Shown here piece by piece: positions 1-7,051 of a stretch of DNA of 46,414 nt (position 1 is its first letter; each line of letters starts with the position of its first letter). The notes below the pieces were generated by a model. The model saw nothing but the letters and a program-made list of their open reading frames with translations. It did not search any database and was not told the DNA's origin. Source of the stretch: Acidobacteriota bacterium. Its GTDB lineage: Bacteria; Acidobacteriota; Blastocatellia; Pyrinomonadales; Pyrinomonadaceae. The DNA is taken from NCBI GenBank assembly GCA_020200155.1, contig JAIVJG010000164.1, positions 1 through 46,414 on the forward strand, written 5' to 3'. Made by a program: the position numbers and the translations under genes.

Positions 1-2
1 CG

Positions 3-503
3 GTGGTGGGAGACGTTATCGCGCTCACCAAGCCGCTCCCCTTCGTCCCCGCAGTGAACGACGAGGTGACGCAAGCGGTGCTGGACGACAAGGACAAGGT
101 GAGACTCTTCTCGGGCGACACGGACGCGTCAGACCCGCAGCTTCAGGATGAAGAGATCGCGGCCATTCTTCTATATCGCCGCAACATCTTCCGCGCGACT
201 GCGCTGGCGTGCGAGACGATAGCGGCGAAGTTGGCGCGCAAAGTGACGTACCAGATTTACCAGGAGATTCAGGAGCGACTGACCGAGCAGCAGCAGTCAT
301 ACCTGCATCTCGCGAAGGTCTTCGACAAGAGGGCAGCGACAACAGACGCAACGCCCTTCAACGGAGGACTACTTGTCTCAAGCCATGTCCTCGCGTTGGC
401 GGACACCATGCGGGTGCAGCCCTACTTCTCGCGGGGCATGATGACAGAGCCCGGTACAGACGGAGCTATCGACAATGACGCCATCTATCAGCCGGTGGAT
501 TAA
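3..503 (+). CDS. Head-tail connector/adaptor protein (5' end may lie outside window)
   Basis: This 166-residue reading frame touches the left edge, so its true start may lie upstream; GTG codons at 3 and 6 are the only starts visible at the edge. It is predicted alpha-helical, with an LQDEEIAAILLYRRNIFRAT stretch (about residues 46-65) typical of the HK97 gp6/SPP1 gp15 adaptor group, which docks on the portal. The four genes that follow, in order, look like stopper, tail-completion, terminator-like and tail tube genes, which supports a connector role. The assignment rests on gene order and helical character, not on a diagnostic motif. Confidence 0.5.
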   Translation: MVGDVIALTKPLPFVPAVNDEVTQAVLDDKDKVRLFSGDTDASDPQLQDEEIAAILLYRRNIFRATALACETIAAKLARKVTYQIYQEIQERLTEQQQSYLHLAKVFDKRAATTDATPFNGGLLVSSHVLALADTMRVQPYFSRGMMTEPGTDGAIDNDAIYQPVD

Positions 504-506
504 CTC

Positions 507-1175
507 ATGGCAAACGTGTCCGCAACTCTCATACGGGATGCGCGTAAGCGGCTGAAGAGCAACATGGCCGATAGTGCCACCATTGCACGCACCGGAGTCG
601 CCGTTCCGTGCCTGGTGATCGTCCAGCGTTGGGCGGTGCCGCTGCATGGCGTCCTCTCAGACAGGATTAGAACACGCAAGTGGAACGTGCTCATGCCCGC
701 GTCGTCCCCCGGGGCGAACCCCGACCCCGCGTGGGGCGGCACCGGCGTGAATGAGGGGGACAGAATCATCGTTCCGGGGCACGGGACATTCATCGTTACC
801 GAGGTGACGGACCCGAACACGTTCAATGCCGCGACCTCGTGTTGGTGCGTCCTTGCCAACGCAAACGTCACGTTCAGACGCCCAGGACGCAACGGCGCTC
901 AGATTCCCAATGTTGACGTGTTTATTCAGCGGGTCAATGACGAACTTCGGAACTTTGGCGTCATGTTTGAGTGGGAAGTGCTTTTTGACGCCAGCCTCCG
1001 ATACCCCGGCACACCATTTGGCGGCAACCTCATTTCGCAGGACGATGAGATGGACTGGCCTCGGTCCCCAAACCCGCTCCCGAATGGCGGCACGGTGGTC
1101 CTGAATCGCCCGCGATACGAATACGGACACAACGGCGACCCCATTGTGTCCGCGTACTTCAAGGAGGCCACGTAA
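507..1175 (+). CDS. Putative head-closure (stopper) protein
   Basis: A 222-residue protein starting at ATG 507, three bases after the upstream stop. No catalytic motif is visible. The middle part (about residues 85-130: EGDRIIVPGHGTFIVTEV and following) looks like a small beta-barrel, as in SPP1 gp16-type head-closure proteins that plug the connector. Its position between an adaptor-like and an HK97 gp10-like gene is the main support. The stop overlaps the next start as TAATG, so translation is probably coupled. Confidence 0.45.
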   Translation: MANVSATLIRDARKRLKSNMADSATIARTGVAVPCLVIVQRWAVPLHGVLSDRIRTRKWNVLMPASSPGANPDPAWGGTGVNEGDRIIVPGHGTFIVTEVTDPNTFNAATSCWCVLANANVTFRRPGRNGAQIPNVDVFIQRVNDELRNFGVMFEWEVLFDASLRYPGTPFGGNLISQDDEMDWPRSPNPLPNGGTVVLNRPRYEYGHNGDPIVSAYFKEAT

Positions 1176-1588
1176 TGTCGTACATCACGATGGAGCTAAC
1201 GCCTCCCCCTGGACGCATGGAGGCGTGGCTTGCCGAGACTGAGGCGAAAATAGTCGCTATGGGCATGGATGCCCCGAAGGTTATCGCCGGGAGCGTGGCC
1301 GATAAGGTTATGCCGGCGATTCGCGACCAGACGCCGATTCTCACGGGAGCCCTGGCTGACAATACGCAGTACACGCGCGAGTCAGTGCCGGAAGGCGAGA
1401 GGATCGTCGTCTTCTCAACCGCCGCCAACGTCCGCACCGGGTACAACTATGCGCGCGCACGAGCGTACGGGTTTGTGACGCGGGCGGGGACTAGCTGGGA
1501 GCCTCCAGAGCAGCCACAGTATCCGATTCAGGGTGTATTAAACGCTGGGTTGACTGACATGTCGATCTACGCGCCGAAGGGCGGGTGA
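1175..1588 (+). CDS. HK97 gp10-like neck/tail-completion protein
   Basis: A 137-residue protein starting at ATG 1175, which overlaps the previous TAA; an AAGGAGG ribosome site lies about ten bases upstream. The motif TPILTGALADNTQY (about residues 51-64), followed by a beta-rich second half, is characteristic of the HK97 gp10/tail-completion group that joins head and tail. Its stop shares one base with the next ATG (TGATG), so the neck genes form a tightly coupled operon. Confidence 0.6.
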   Translation: MSYITMELTPPPGRMEAWLAETEAKIVAMGMDAPKVIAGSVADKVMPAIRDQTPILTGALADNTQYTRESVPEGERIVVFSTAANVRTGYNYARARAYGFVTRAGTSWEPPEQPQYPIQGVLNAGLTDMSIYAPKGG

Positions 1589-2337
1589 TGAGCGCAGCGC
1601 AAGAGAACGAGATTATTGACGCGATTGCGGACGTGCTCGTCGCAAAGACGACGCTGATCCCGCAAACGAAGCTGAGTGAGGCCATACCCGTCGGCGCCCA
1701 GGCGTTACCAGTTGTGGACGCGTCGAACTTCAGTAATCGCGGCTATGTCCACTGGTTTGACGACACAGGGGAGCACATGTTCCCCATCGGCTCTGTGGAC
1801 TACACCGGCAACGTCGTGAACCTCGATTTCACGGGGTACGCCGCACGCGGTTTGCCGATAGGCGTGCAGAGTCCCCACGCCTCGGGTGCTGTTGTCGCCA
1901 CGAATCTCATGCTTCACAAGCCCATAAGCATATCCGCGATGCTGAGGTCACAACTACCCGTCGTCGCCATCTGGCCGCGCCAGAAGGACACGAAAGAGTT
2001 CTCTGTGGGCGCAACCATCGCCCCGATGCTCATGCGCATCCAGGTCCATGTGGCACTTCAGCAGTTCGACTCCGCGCCGATGGACAGTGAGGCGTACAAC
2101 GAGCTACAGCAGCGACTTTCCCGTGATTCTCTGCAAACGGTGACGCACATACTCGACAGCAACCGACACCTCCAGGCGACGTACAATGCGCCAGGAAACC
2201 ATGCGAACGGCCTGGGTGACGGATCGGGCGTGCGCTTCGCTCAGAGCATGTGGGATACTTTCGTTGAAGAAGTGGACATACCGCAAGCGATAGGGGCGCT
2301 GGACGTTTGGGTCAGGCCGCTCCGATATGTGAGGTAA
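1588..2337 (+). CDS. Structural neck/tail protein, possible tail terminator
   Basis: A 249-residue protein. The start is taken as ATG 1588 because it overlaps the previous TGA (a GTG three bases earlier is possible). Gene order between the gp10-like gene and the tail tube matches the usual place of a tail terminator, but the protein is longer than that family and I see no diagnostic motif. It starts with a helix (residues 2-20) and is mixed beta/alpha afterwards. The function is inferred from position only. Confidence 0.4.
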   Translation: MSAAQENEIIDAIADVLVAKTTLIPQTKLSEAIPVGAQALPVVDASNFSNRGYVHWFDDTGEHMFPIGSVDYTGNVVNLDFTGYAARGLPIGVQSPHASGAVVATNLMLHKPISISAMLRSQLPVVAIWPRQKDTKEFSVGATIAPMLMRIQVHVALQQFDSAPMDSEAYNELQQRLSRDSLQTVTHILDSNRHLQATYNAPGNHANGLGDGSGVRFAQSMWDTFVEEVDIPQAIGALDVWVRPLRYVR

Positions 2338-2339
2338 CG

Positions 2340-2696
2340 ATGGACAGCGCGAGTCACCACGTATACATGAGTTACTTAGGCGATGAGCGCCGACCGGGAA
2401 GAGCGGGCTATCTCCCTGGCGTTACCGACTACCCGGGCATCGGCGTGGGCGAACGCGTCGAGCTAACGCGGGAGCTATGCGAGAGCCTGAACCGGCCTTC
2501 TGCTGACGGAGACAGGGACGACTTTGGCGAGTTCCTTGCGCATGTCTATAACGCGAACCTCCCGAAGCCACGGTGGGAGGTTGTGACTGAAGACGACGAG
2601 GCTCCGGCGCCTGAACCGGAGCCTGTACAATCCGTGGAAGCACCAGTGACGGCTACGCCCACCCCGAACACCGTCCTTCTCAATGACCAGAATTAG
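2340..2696 (+). CDS. Small structural-region protein of unknown function
   Basis: A 118-residue protein starting at ATG 2340, three bases after the preceding stop. Its N-terminal half has aromatic and glycine-rich sequence (YMSYLGDERRPGRAGYLPG). The C-terminal 35 residues are acidic, Pro/Glu-rich and probably disordered. I do not recognise the family. It lies between the terminator-like gene and the tail tube gene and is probably co-transcribed with both. Confidence 0.5.
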   Translation: MDSASHHVYMSYLGDERRPGRAGYLPGVTDYPGIGVGERVELTRELCESLNRPSADGDRDDFGEFLAHVYNANLPKPRWEVVTEDDEAPAPEPEPVQSVEAPVTATPTPNTVLLNDQN

Positions 2697-2707
2697 GAGA
2701 GGATGAC

Positions 2708-4357
2708 ATGACAGTAACCGGATACTCTCAAGGGGCAGAGGGCTATATTGGAATCTCAATCGCGTGGCGTCCTGGGAGCGCCGGTGACCCCAATGCTTTC
2801 GTTGCGCCAGCAGATTTCCTGCTTGCGGAGTCGAAGAAGCTAGACCAGCAATTTAGTCACATTGAGCACGACGCCTACGTGGGTAGCCGCGACACGGATC
2901 GTGGTCACCGCCACGGGAAAGCCGACTGCGGTGGCCCCTTCACCATTGCCATGTACCCGGACAACGGCCTTGAGGTCTGGGAGGCTTCTCTTGGCTTCCG
3001 TGGGACCGTTGCCGCCATCGCGTCTGATACGACGACGGCAATCCAGAATGGCCCCCTCGGGGCCCCGGCCTCCGCGCCGACTGCCGCCGGGAGCACCACT
3101 GGAGGAACGATCCCGGCTGGGACGTACCAGTATGCAGTAACGGCAACCACGAAGTATGGAGAGACGCCCCTCGGCCCCGCAACGGGAAACGTTGTGCTGA
3201 CGGGCGCAACGTCGAGCGTGGTCTTGACCGCAATCCCGACTGGTGGCGCTGGTACGACGGGCAGAAACATTTACCGCAACTTCAACGGTGGAGCCTTTGG
3301 CCTCATCGCGTCGCTGACCGACAACACCACGGCGACCTACACGGATACCGGAGCAACCGCTCAGGGCGCTGCGCCGCCGACGGCTGACACTTCGATCCCG
3401 CAGAACACGTCCGTGCTCGCGCTGACGACCGGGAATGCGGGGTACAACACTCCGTCTGCCGGGCGCCCGGTGCTCATCGACGCCGGGTTGAAGCAGGAGA
3501 TTCGTCAGGTGCTCGACTATGACGCGGCGGGTAAGCTGCTCTACGTCGGGCTTCTCGGGGAGCGCGATGGCATCGCGATTACGCACACGTCGGCGGGAAC
3601 GACCGTCGTAGCTCCGCAGTGCTACCTGGAGCGACCGATCCAGTCCACCGACTTTACGGCGGACTACACGAACCTCCTTCCGACCATTGCCGCCGAGGAC
3701 AACATCGGTAACAAGTACTCGTGGCAGTATCGCGGCGGCTACGTCAAGACGCTGAACATCAAGAGCGCGCCGGCGAAGACGGAAATGACGTGCGACGTGA
3801 TGTTCAACAAGACGCGAGTTCTCGCGAATGGCGTCGGGAACAACCCCGCGCCGACCGCGTTCAACGAGTCGCAGTCGAGCCTGAACGATCTGTCATTCGA
3901 GTATCAGGATGGCTTCCTGGCTCTTGAGAGCGACCCCAACGGCACGGGGACGCCGCTTCTCCAGCGCATGAACGATGCAATTAGCTGGGAGGTTGACATC
4001 AATAACAACCTCAAGAAAGAGAGCACGATGGACGGCACCATCGTGAACCGCTACTTCCCGGGCGCGAAGAGGAAGATTGAGGTCAAGTTCGACATGCTGA
4101 ACGCAGCGAACTACCCGGTGATCTACCAGAACTTCCTCAGCCGGGATGTCAACGCGAAGTTCTTCGCCGCACTCGCGATCAACACGGGCACGCCGTCGGC
4201 TCCCGCGTGGAAGACGCGCATGATTCACTGCCCGAACGTGCGTTACATCAAGAGCGTGGAGAAGCAGGGACTCACCGACACGACGGGTGAAACCGTGGAC
4301 GGTGTGGCGCTGCGGGCTGGCGGCAAGGAGAAGATTTACGTCTACAGCCTGATCTAA
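2708..4357 (+). CDS. Major tail tube protein with inserted Ig/FN3-like module
   Basis: A 549-residue protein starting at ATG 2708 behind a GGAGAGG site. The flanks (about residues 1-115 and 225-549) resemble phage tail tube proteins: an opening segment after which residues such as FSHIEHDAYVGSRDT resemble tube proteins of long-tailed phages, and a beta-rich second half. Residues about 117-225 form a separate module with the pattern GTYQYAVTATTKYGET and RNIYRN, a beta-sandwich common in phage fibres. The same module type occurs twice in the fibre gene at 18075. The protein is long for a tube subunit, consistent with a decoration domain displayed outside the tube (inference). It precedes the chaperone pair and tape measure, the normal order. 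Confidence 0.7.
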   Translation: MTVTGYSQGAEGYIGISIAWRPGSAGDPNAFVAPADFLLAESKKLDQQFSHIEHDAYVGSRDTDRGHRHGKADCGGPFTIAMYPDNGLEVWEASLGFRGTVAAIASDTTTAIQNGPLGAPASAPTAAGSTTGGTIPAGTYQYAVTATTKYGETPLGPATGNVVLTGATSSVVLTAIPTGGAGTTGRNIYRNFNGGAFGLIASLTDNTTATYTDTGATAQGAAPPTADTSIPQNTSVLALTTGNAGYNTPSAGRPVLIDAGLKQEIRQVLDYDAAGKLLYVGLLGERDGIAITHTSAGTTVVAPQCYLERPIQSTDFTADYTNLLPTIAAEDNIGNKYSWQYRGGYVKTLNIKSAPAKTEMTCDVMFNKTRVLANGVGNNPAPTAFNESQSSLNDLSFEYQDGFLALESDPNGTGTPLLQRMNDAISWEVDINNNLKKESTMDGTIVNRYFPGAKRKIEVKFDMLNAANYPVIYQNFLSRDVNAKFFAALAINTGTPSAPAWKTRMIHCPNVRYIKSVEKQGLTDTTGETVDGVALRAGGKEKIYVYSLI

Positions 4358-4359
4358 GT

Positions 4360-4411
4360 CGAGTCCCCTTGATGGAGGGGCGGGCACCGCCAGCGCGGGA
4401 CTCGCCCCTCC
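4360..4411 (+). promoter_or_regulatory. Overlapping inverted repeats able to form alternative RNA structures
   Basis: Directly after the tube stop codon, arm A (CGAGTCCC, 4360-4367) pairs with A' (GGGACTCG, 4397-4404), and arm B (GGAGGGGCG, 4374-4382) pairs with B' (CGCCCCTCC, 4403-4411). The order is A-B-A'-B' and A' overlaps B' by two bases, so the two stems compete or form a pseudoknot. A third small hairpin (CCCCT 4365-4369 with AGGGG 4376-4380) is also possible. It lies in the 131-base gap before the protease gene and may control read-through or mRNA stability. Confidence 0.5.
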
Positions 4412-4447
4412 TAGTACACCTACAACAGACACCCGATTTTTTCTTGA

Positions 4448-4481
4448 GATACCAGCCCCGGAGCGCTCCGGGGCTGGTATC
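4448..4481 (+). terminator. 34-bp perfect palindrome, terminator or attenuator hairpin
   Basis: Positions 4448-4481 form a perfect 34-base inverted repeat centred on GAGCGCTC, GC-rich in the middle. It follows the tail tube gene, a common place for a terminator that limits downstream expression after a highly expressed structural gene. The downstream tract (ATTTCG) is only weakly T-rich, so termination may be partial. It ends just seven bases before the ATG of the protease gene, so the folded RNA could also mask that gene's ribosome site. Confidence 0.65.
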
Positions 4482-4488
4482 ATTTCGC

Positions 4489-5001
4489 ATGACAACTACA
4501 CCATTCACGATATTTATTACACCTACGGTGGTCGTCTCGCAGCGCGTCCCGCCGCGCGGCCAGGAAGACAGTCTTATGTGCGGTGAGGCGTGCGCGGCTA
4601 TGGTCATCGGCACAATGCGCGGTAGCGAGATGATGCCCACGCCTGATGAGATCGCGCAGCGCATGGGCGCCGAGGGGCGCGTCACGAACGCCCAGCAGCT
4701 TCAGTCGTATCTCTCTGGCGTGTGGCACATCGGATCAGTTGCACCCGCCACGGACAGTCTCAATGGCCTCATGTTTTACATCTGGCGCTCGTTGATGAAC
4801 GGGCGACTCTGCTTGCTGACGCAGCAGTTCTCCCCCGAACACCCGACCCCCCACTGGCGCGTTGTATATGGTTTAACGGACACGACGGTGTATCTCGCTG
4901 ACCCGTGGGACGGAAGCGTGAAGACGCAAACGTACAAGCAGTGCTGGGATGAGCACAATGCTCTCGGCGTTAATGCGCAGTTTCTCGCCATTCAAAAGTA
5001 G
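4489..5001 (+). CDS. C39-like papain-fold cysteine protease in the tail module
   Basis: A 170-residue protein; the frame is open further upstream but ATG 4489 is chosen because it follows the hairpin and starts the conserved part. The motif GQEDSLMCGEACAAM places Gln25 six residues before Cys31, as in C39-like proteases. Later PHWRVVYGL supplies His122 and VYLADPWDG supplies Asp138, so a complete Gln/Cys/His/Asp set is visible. There is no signal peptide and no ABC transporter domain. The family cleaves peptides in bacteriocin export and related systems; here the neighbours are the tail tube and chaperone genes, so the substrate could be a tail protein or a host protein. That role is inference; the fold call is fairly strong. 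Confidence 0.7.
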   Translation: MTTTPFTIFITPTVVVSQRVPPRGQEDSLMCGEACAAMVIGTMRGSEMMPTPDEIAQRMGAEGRVTNAQQLQSYLSGVWHIGSVAPATDSLNGLMFYIWRSLMNGRLCLLTQQFSPEHPTPHWRVVYGLTDTTVYLADPWDGSVKTQTYKQCWDEHNALGVNAQFLAIQK

Positions 5002-5002
5002 G

Positions 5003-5332
5003 GTGGTTGCCGTGGATAGGCCAGAGCCGTGGATGGAACACGCGAAGGCAATGTACGAGCGCGGCGACTTCAAGACGGAAGAGGCAGTCGGTGAGCAAAC
5101 ATCCGTGGAGCCGGCGAAGTGGATATGCGGCCACTGCCCCTTCTACATGCCGATGCGGTCCAAGTGCCACCTGCGAGACACCTGGGTCAGCAGCACCACG
5201 CTCGCTTGCCGGTATTACGCGCCAGCGAATCAGCCCGAGGCAGAGGAGATGATCCGGTCGTGTACGGCAGGCGAGCGCAAGACCGCGTTCATTGCCCGGG
5301 GCGACTTCTGGCCGATTCCGGTGACGCGCTAG
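5003..5332 (+). CDS. Small Cys-rich (zinc-binding-like) protein
   Basis: The frame opens at ATG 4949, inside the protease gene. GTG 5003 or GTG 5012, just after the protease stop, are more economical starts; 5003 gives 109 residues. The core is WICGHCPFYMPMRSKC followed about 17 residues later by ACRYY, a CxxC...C...C arrangement that suggests a metal-binding knuckle. The rest is polar. No family is recognised. It lies between the protease and the chaperone pair. Confidence 0.5.
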   Translation: MVAVDRPEPWMEHAKAMYERGDFKTEEAVGEQTSVEPAKWICGHCPFYMPMRSKCHLRDTWVSSTTLACRYYAPANQPEAEEMIRSCTAGERKTAFIARGDFWPIPVTR

Positions 5333-5348
5333 AATAACCAGCGAACAC

Positions 5349-5390
5349 CCTGGCGCATACTTGGGTAGCCCCCACGCCAGGTTCTTTATT
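5349..5390 (+). terminator. Hairpin before the chaperone genes
   Basis: CCTGGCG (5349-5355) pairs with CGCCAGG (5375-5381) across a 19-base loop and is followed by TTCTTTATT, an intrinsic-terminator layout. It precedes the ribosome site of the chaperone gene, so it may act as a partial terminator that lowers chaperone and tape-measure levels relative to the tube protein. Confidence 0.5.
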
Positions 5391-5398
5391 GGAGAGAT

Positions 5399-5977
5399 AT
5401 GCCATCTGGAATTCGTAATCCAAACCTGACCTTTATCTACCCGCTGGAAGACGGGAGCGAGTGGGCGTTTAGGCGAGAGCAAACCGCCAACGACCGCGAC
5501 ACGATCAGCAACATGACGCGGAAGAGCATCATGGGGCCGGTGGACCGCCGCAAGGTCAAAGAGTTGCTGAGGACGGGCGGCTCCGTTGAGGAGTACCTGG
5601 AAGAGCTAACGACCAACGAGGTCGTCATGTCAGCGGAAAAGGCGACCCTCGCGATCATGGGCGTGTCCTGTCAGGGAGAATTCTTCACGGTGCCGGAAGG
5701 TTACACCGACGAGGACGGCAAGCTGTCGCCTTACGCGGGGAAGTTGATTCCACAGCCGCCGAAGCGCTCGCTCGCGCGCACTGACCCCAAGCAGTACGAC
5801 GCGCAGCTTGCGCTCCACATCGAGTGGCTTGGCGTGATTGACCCGGACGAGCGATCTGCGGCGTTGTCGTTCGCAACGGCGGTGTGGGCCGGAGCGTCCC
5901 CCGACGACGTGAAACGCTTTCAGGCAAAGGGTGTGGGCGTGGACAAGCCCGAGCGCCGACCCGGCGGCAAGGGATGA
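5399..5977 (+). CDS. Tail assembly chaperone, short form (G-like)
   Basis: A 192-residue acidic helical protein starting at ATG 5399 behind GGAGAG. By position (after tube, before tape measure), size and an overlapping second frame at its end, it corresponds to the gpG chaperone of siphoviruses, which coats the tape measure during tail assembly. Its last codons overlap the second frame from 5913 to 5977. Moving to that frame needs a +1 or -2 shift. The Gly/Lys-rich end (RRPGGKG) is typical of the slip region. Confidence 0.65.
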   Translation: MPSGIRNPNLTFIYPLEDGSEWAFRREQTANDRDTISNMTRKSIMGPVDRRKVKELLRTGGSVEEYLEELTTNEVVMSAEKATLAIMGVSCQGEFFTVPEGYTDEDGKLSPYAGKLIPQPPKRSLARTDPKQYDAQLALHIEWLGVIDPDERSAALSFATAVWAGASPDDVKRFQAKGVGVDKPERRPGGKG

Positions 5978-6191
5978 CGCGGAGTTTCCCGAAGAACTGA
6001 TTACCTATAGACTCGCAAAGTCTTTTGGGTGGGATCAGGAGCAACAGGCGCGTCAGACCGACAACTTCAACCGAACGATGTTTACGATGGACGAGGTGGT
6101 CCGCAACGAGGACATGAAGACCCTCGCCACATACATCTCCGCAGAACTAGCGAAGATCATAGCACCCCTTCTAGGCGGGGCGGTTCGGTAG
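5913..6191 (+). CDS. Tail assembly chaperone T-extension (frameshift product part)
   Basis: An open frame from 5913, with a weak GTG at 5931, encodes about 86 residues (EFPEELITYRLAKSFGWDQE and following) that resemble the T domain recruited by ribosomal frameshifting in GT fusions. It is one base forward (or two back) from the G frame. Candidate slip points in the overlap are CGA CCC GGC and AAG GGA TGA. No good ribosome site precedes the frame, which favours the fusion over independent translation. The last 35 bases overlap the convergent methylase gene. Confidence 0.6.
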   Translation, partial: NAFRQRVWAWTSPSADPAARDDAEFPEELITYRLAKSFGWDQEQQARQTDNFNRTMFTMDEVVRNEDMKTLATYISAELAKIIAPLLGGAVR

Positions 6192-6963
6192 AGTAATTAG
6201 TCACGATGACCACAGGCGCAGCGTCTCTCGAAGTGGAGACGCTGCGCTGTTCTTCTACCGCCAGGATGTTGAACCCGTCGTAGAGGCGCCGCACTTCCGC
6301 CACGTCGTTGAGTGTGAGCAGAAACCTGCCCTTCACGCGACGCAGCGCAGCCGCAAGGCGCTCGTGCTCTCCGAGGTCGAACGTACCCTGGTACAAGTCT
6401 TCTCCCAGGTACGGCGGATCGAGAAAGAACAGCGTCGTCTTCCTGTCATACTTCTTGAGTATCTTCTCGAAGTCCTGCCTCTCGATGTACACGTTCTGCA
6501 ATCGGCGAAAAGCGGCCTCTAGGCGCACCTGAGCGGCACGCACTGGCAGTTGGCGGTGCTCGTTGGTCGTGACGCCCCAGGAGGCTTTTTCGAGGGCTCC
6601 AAAGCGCATACGCATGACGAGGTAGAACCGCACGGCGCGCGCCATCTCATCGCGCTCTGGAATCTCTTCGGCCTCTAGCTCACCAAACATCTCCCGGGAG
6701 TGGAGGTGAAGCTGCACGTTTTCCAGTAGCTCCGCCGGGCGCCACTTAATGACGCGCCATAGGTTAACGAGTTCCCCGTCGATGTCGTTAATAACTTCGA
6801 CGGGGTGCTCGGGCTTGGCGAATAATACCCATGCGCCACCCGCGAATACCTCGACGTACGCAAGGGCGTCTGCGGGCAGAAGAGGGATGATTTTCGTGCG
6901 TAGCTGGCGTTTTCCTCCTACGCGACGAACGGGTGAGAAGGGCAGCGGTCTAATAATATCCAT
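6157..6963 (-). CDS. D12-class adenine-N6 DNA methyltransferase
   Basis: A 268-residue enzyme using ATG 6963 (an alternative ATG at 7014 would add 17 residues). RRVGGKRQL (13-21) and VEVFAGGAWVLF (37-48) form the AdoMet-binding region, and the catalytic DPPY is at 182-185. This order matches the Dam/MethyltransfD12 family, which methylates adenine in short sites such as GATC. It is the only minus-strand gene in the late region, lying between the chaperone and tape-measure genes and overlapping the chaperone end by 35 bases. That suggests a late-acquired moron gene. It may protect phage DNA from host restriction; target specificity cannot be read. Confidence 0.85.
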   Translation of the reverse strand: MDIIRPLPFSPVRRVGGKRQLRTKIIPLLPADALAYVEVFAGGAWVLFAKPEHPVEVINDIDGELVNLWRVIKWRPAELLENVQLHLHSREMFGELEAEEIPERDEMARAVRFYLVMRMRFGALEKASWGVTTNEHRQLPVRAAQVRLEAAFRRLQNVYIERQDFEKILKKYDRKTTLFFLDPPYLGEDLYQGTFDLGEHERLAAALRRVKGRFLLTLNDVAEVRRLYDGFNILAVEEQRSVSTSRDAAPVVIVTNYSTEPPRLEGVL

Positions 6964-7051
6964 GTGGGATTCTATCCGATTTGCTACTATCCAGGTGCGG
7001 GCTTTGCGGCTCATGGAGTAGTCTGCCGATGTTATTCGGGAGGCGCACTAC

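Noticed and set aside
2840-3586. 248-residue minus-strand frame opposite the tail tube gene
   Set aside because: Arg-rich shadow in a well-supported structural gene.
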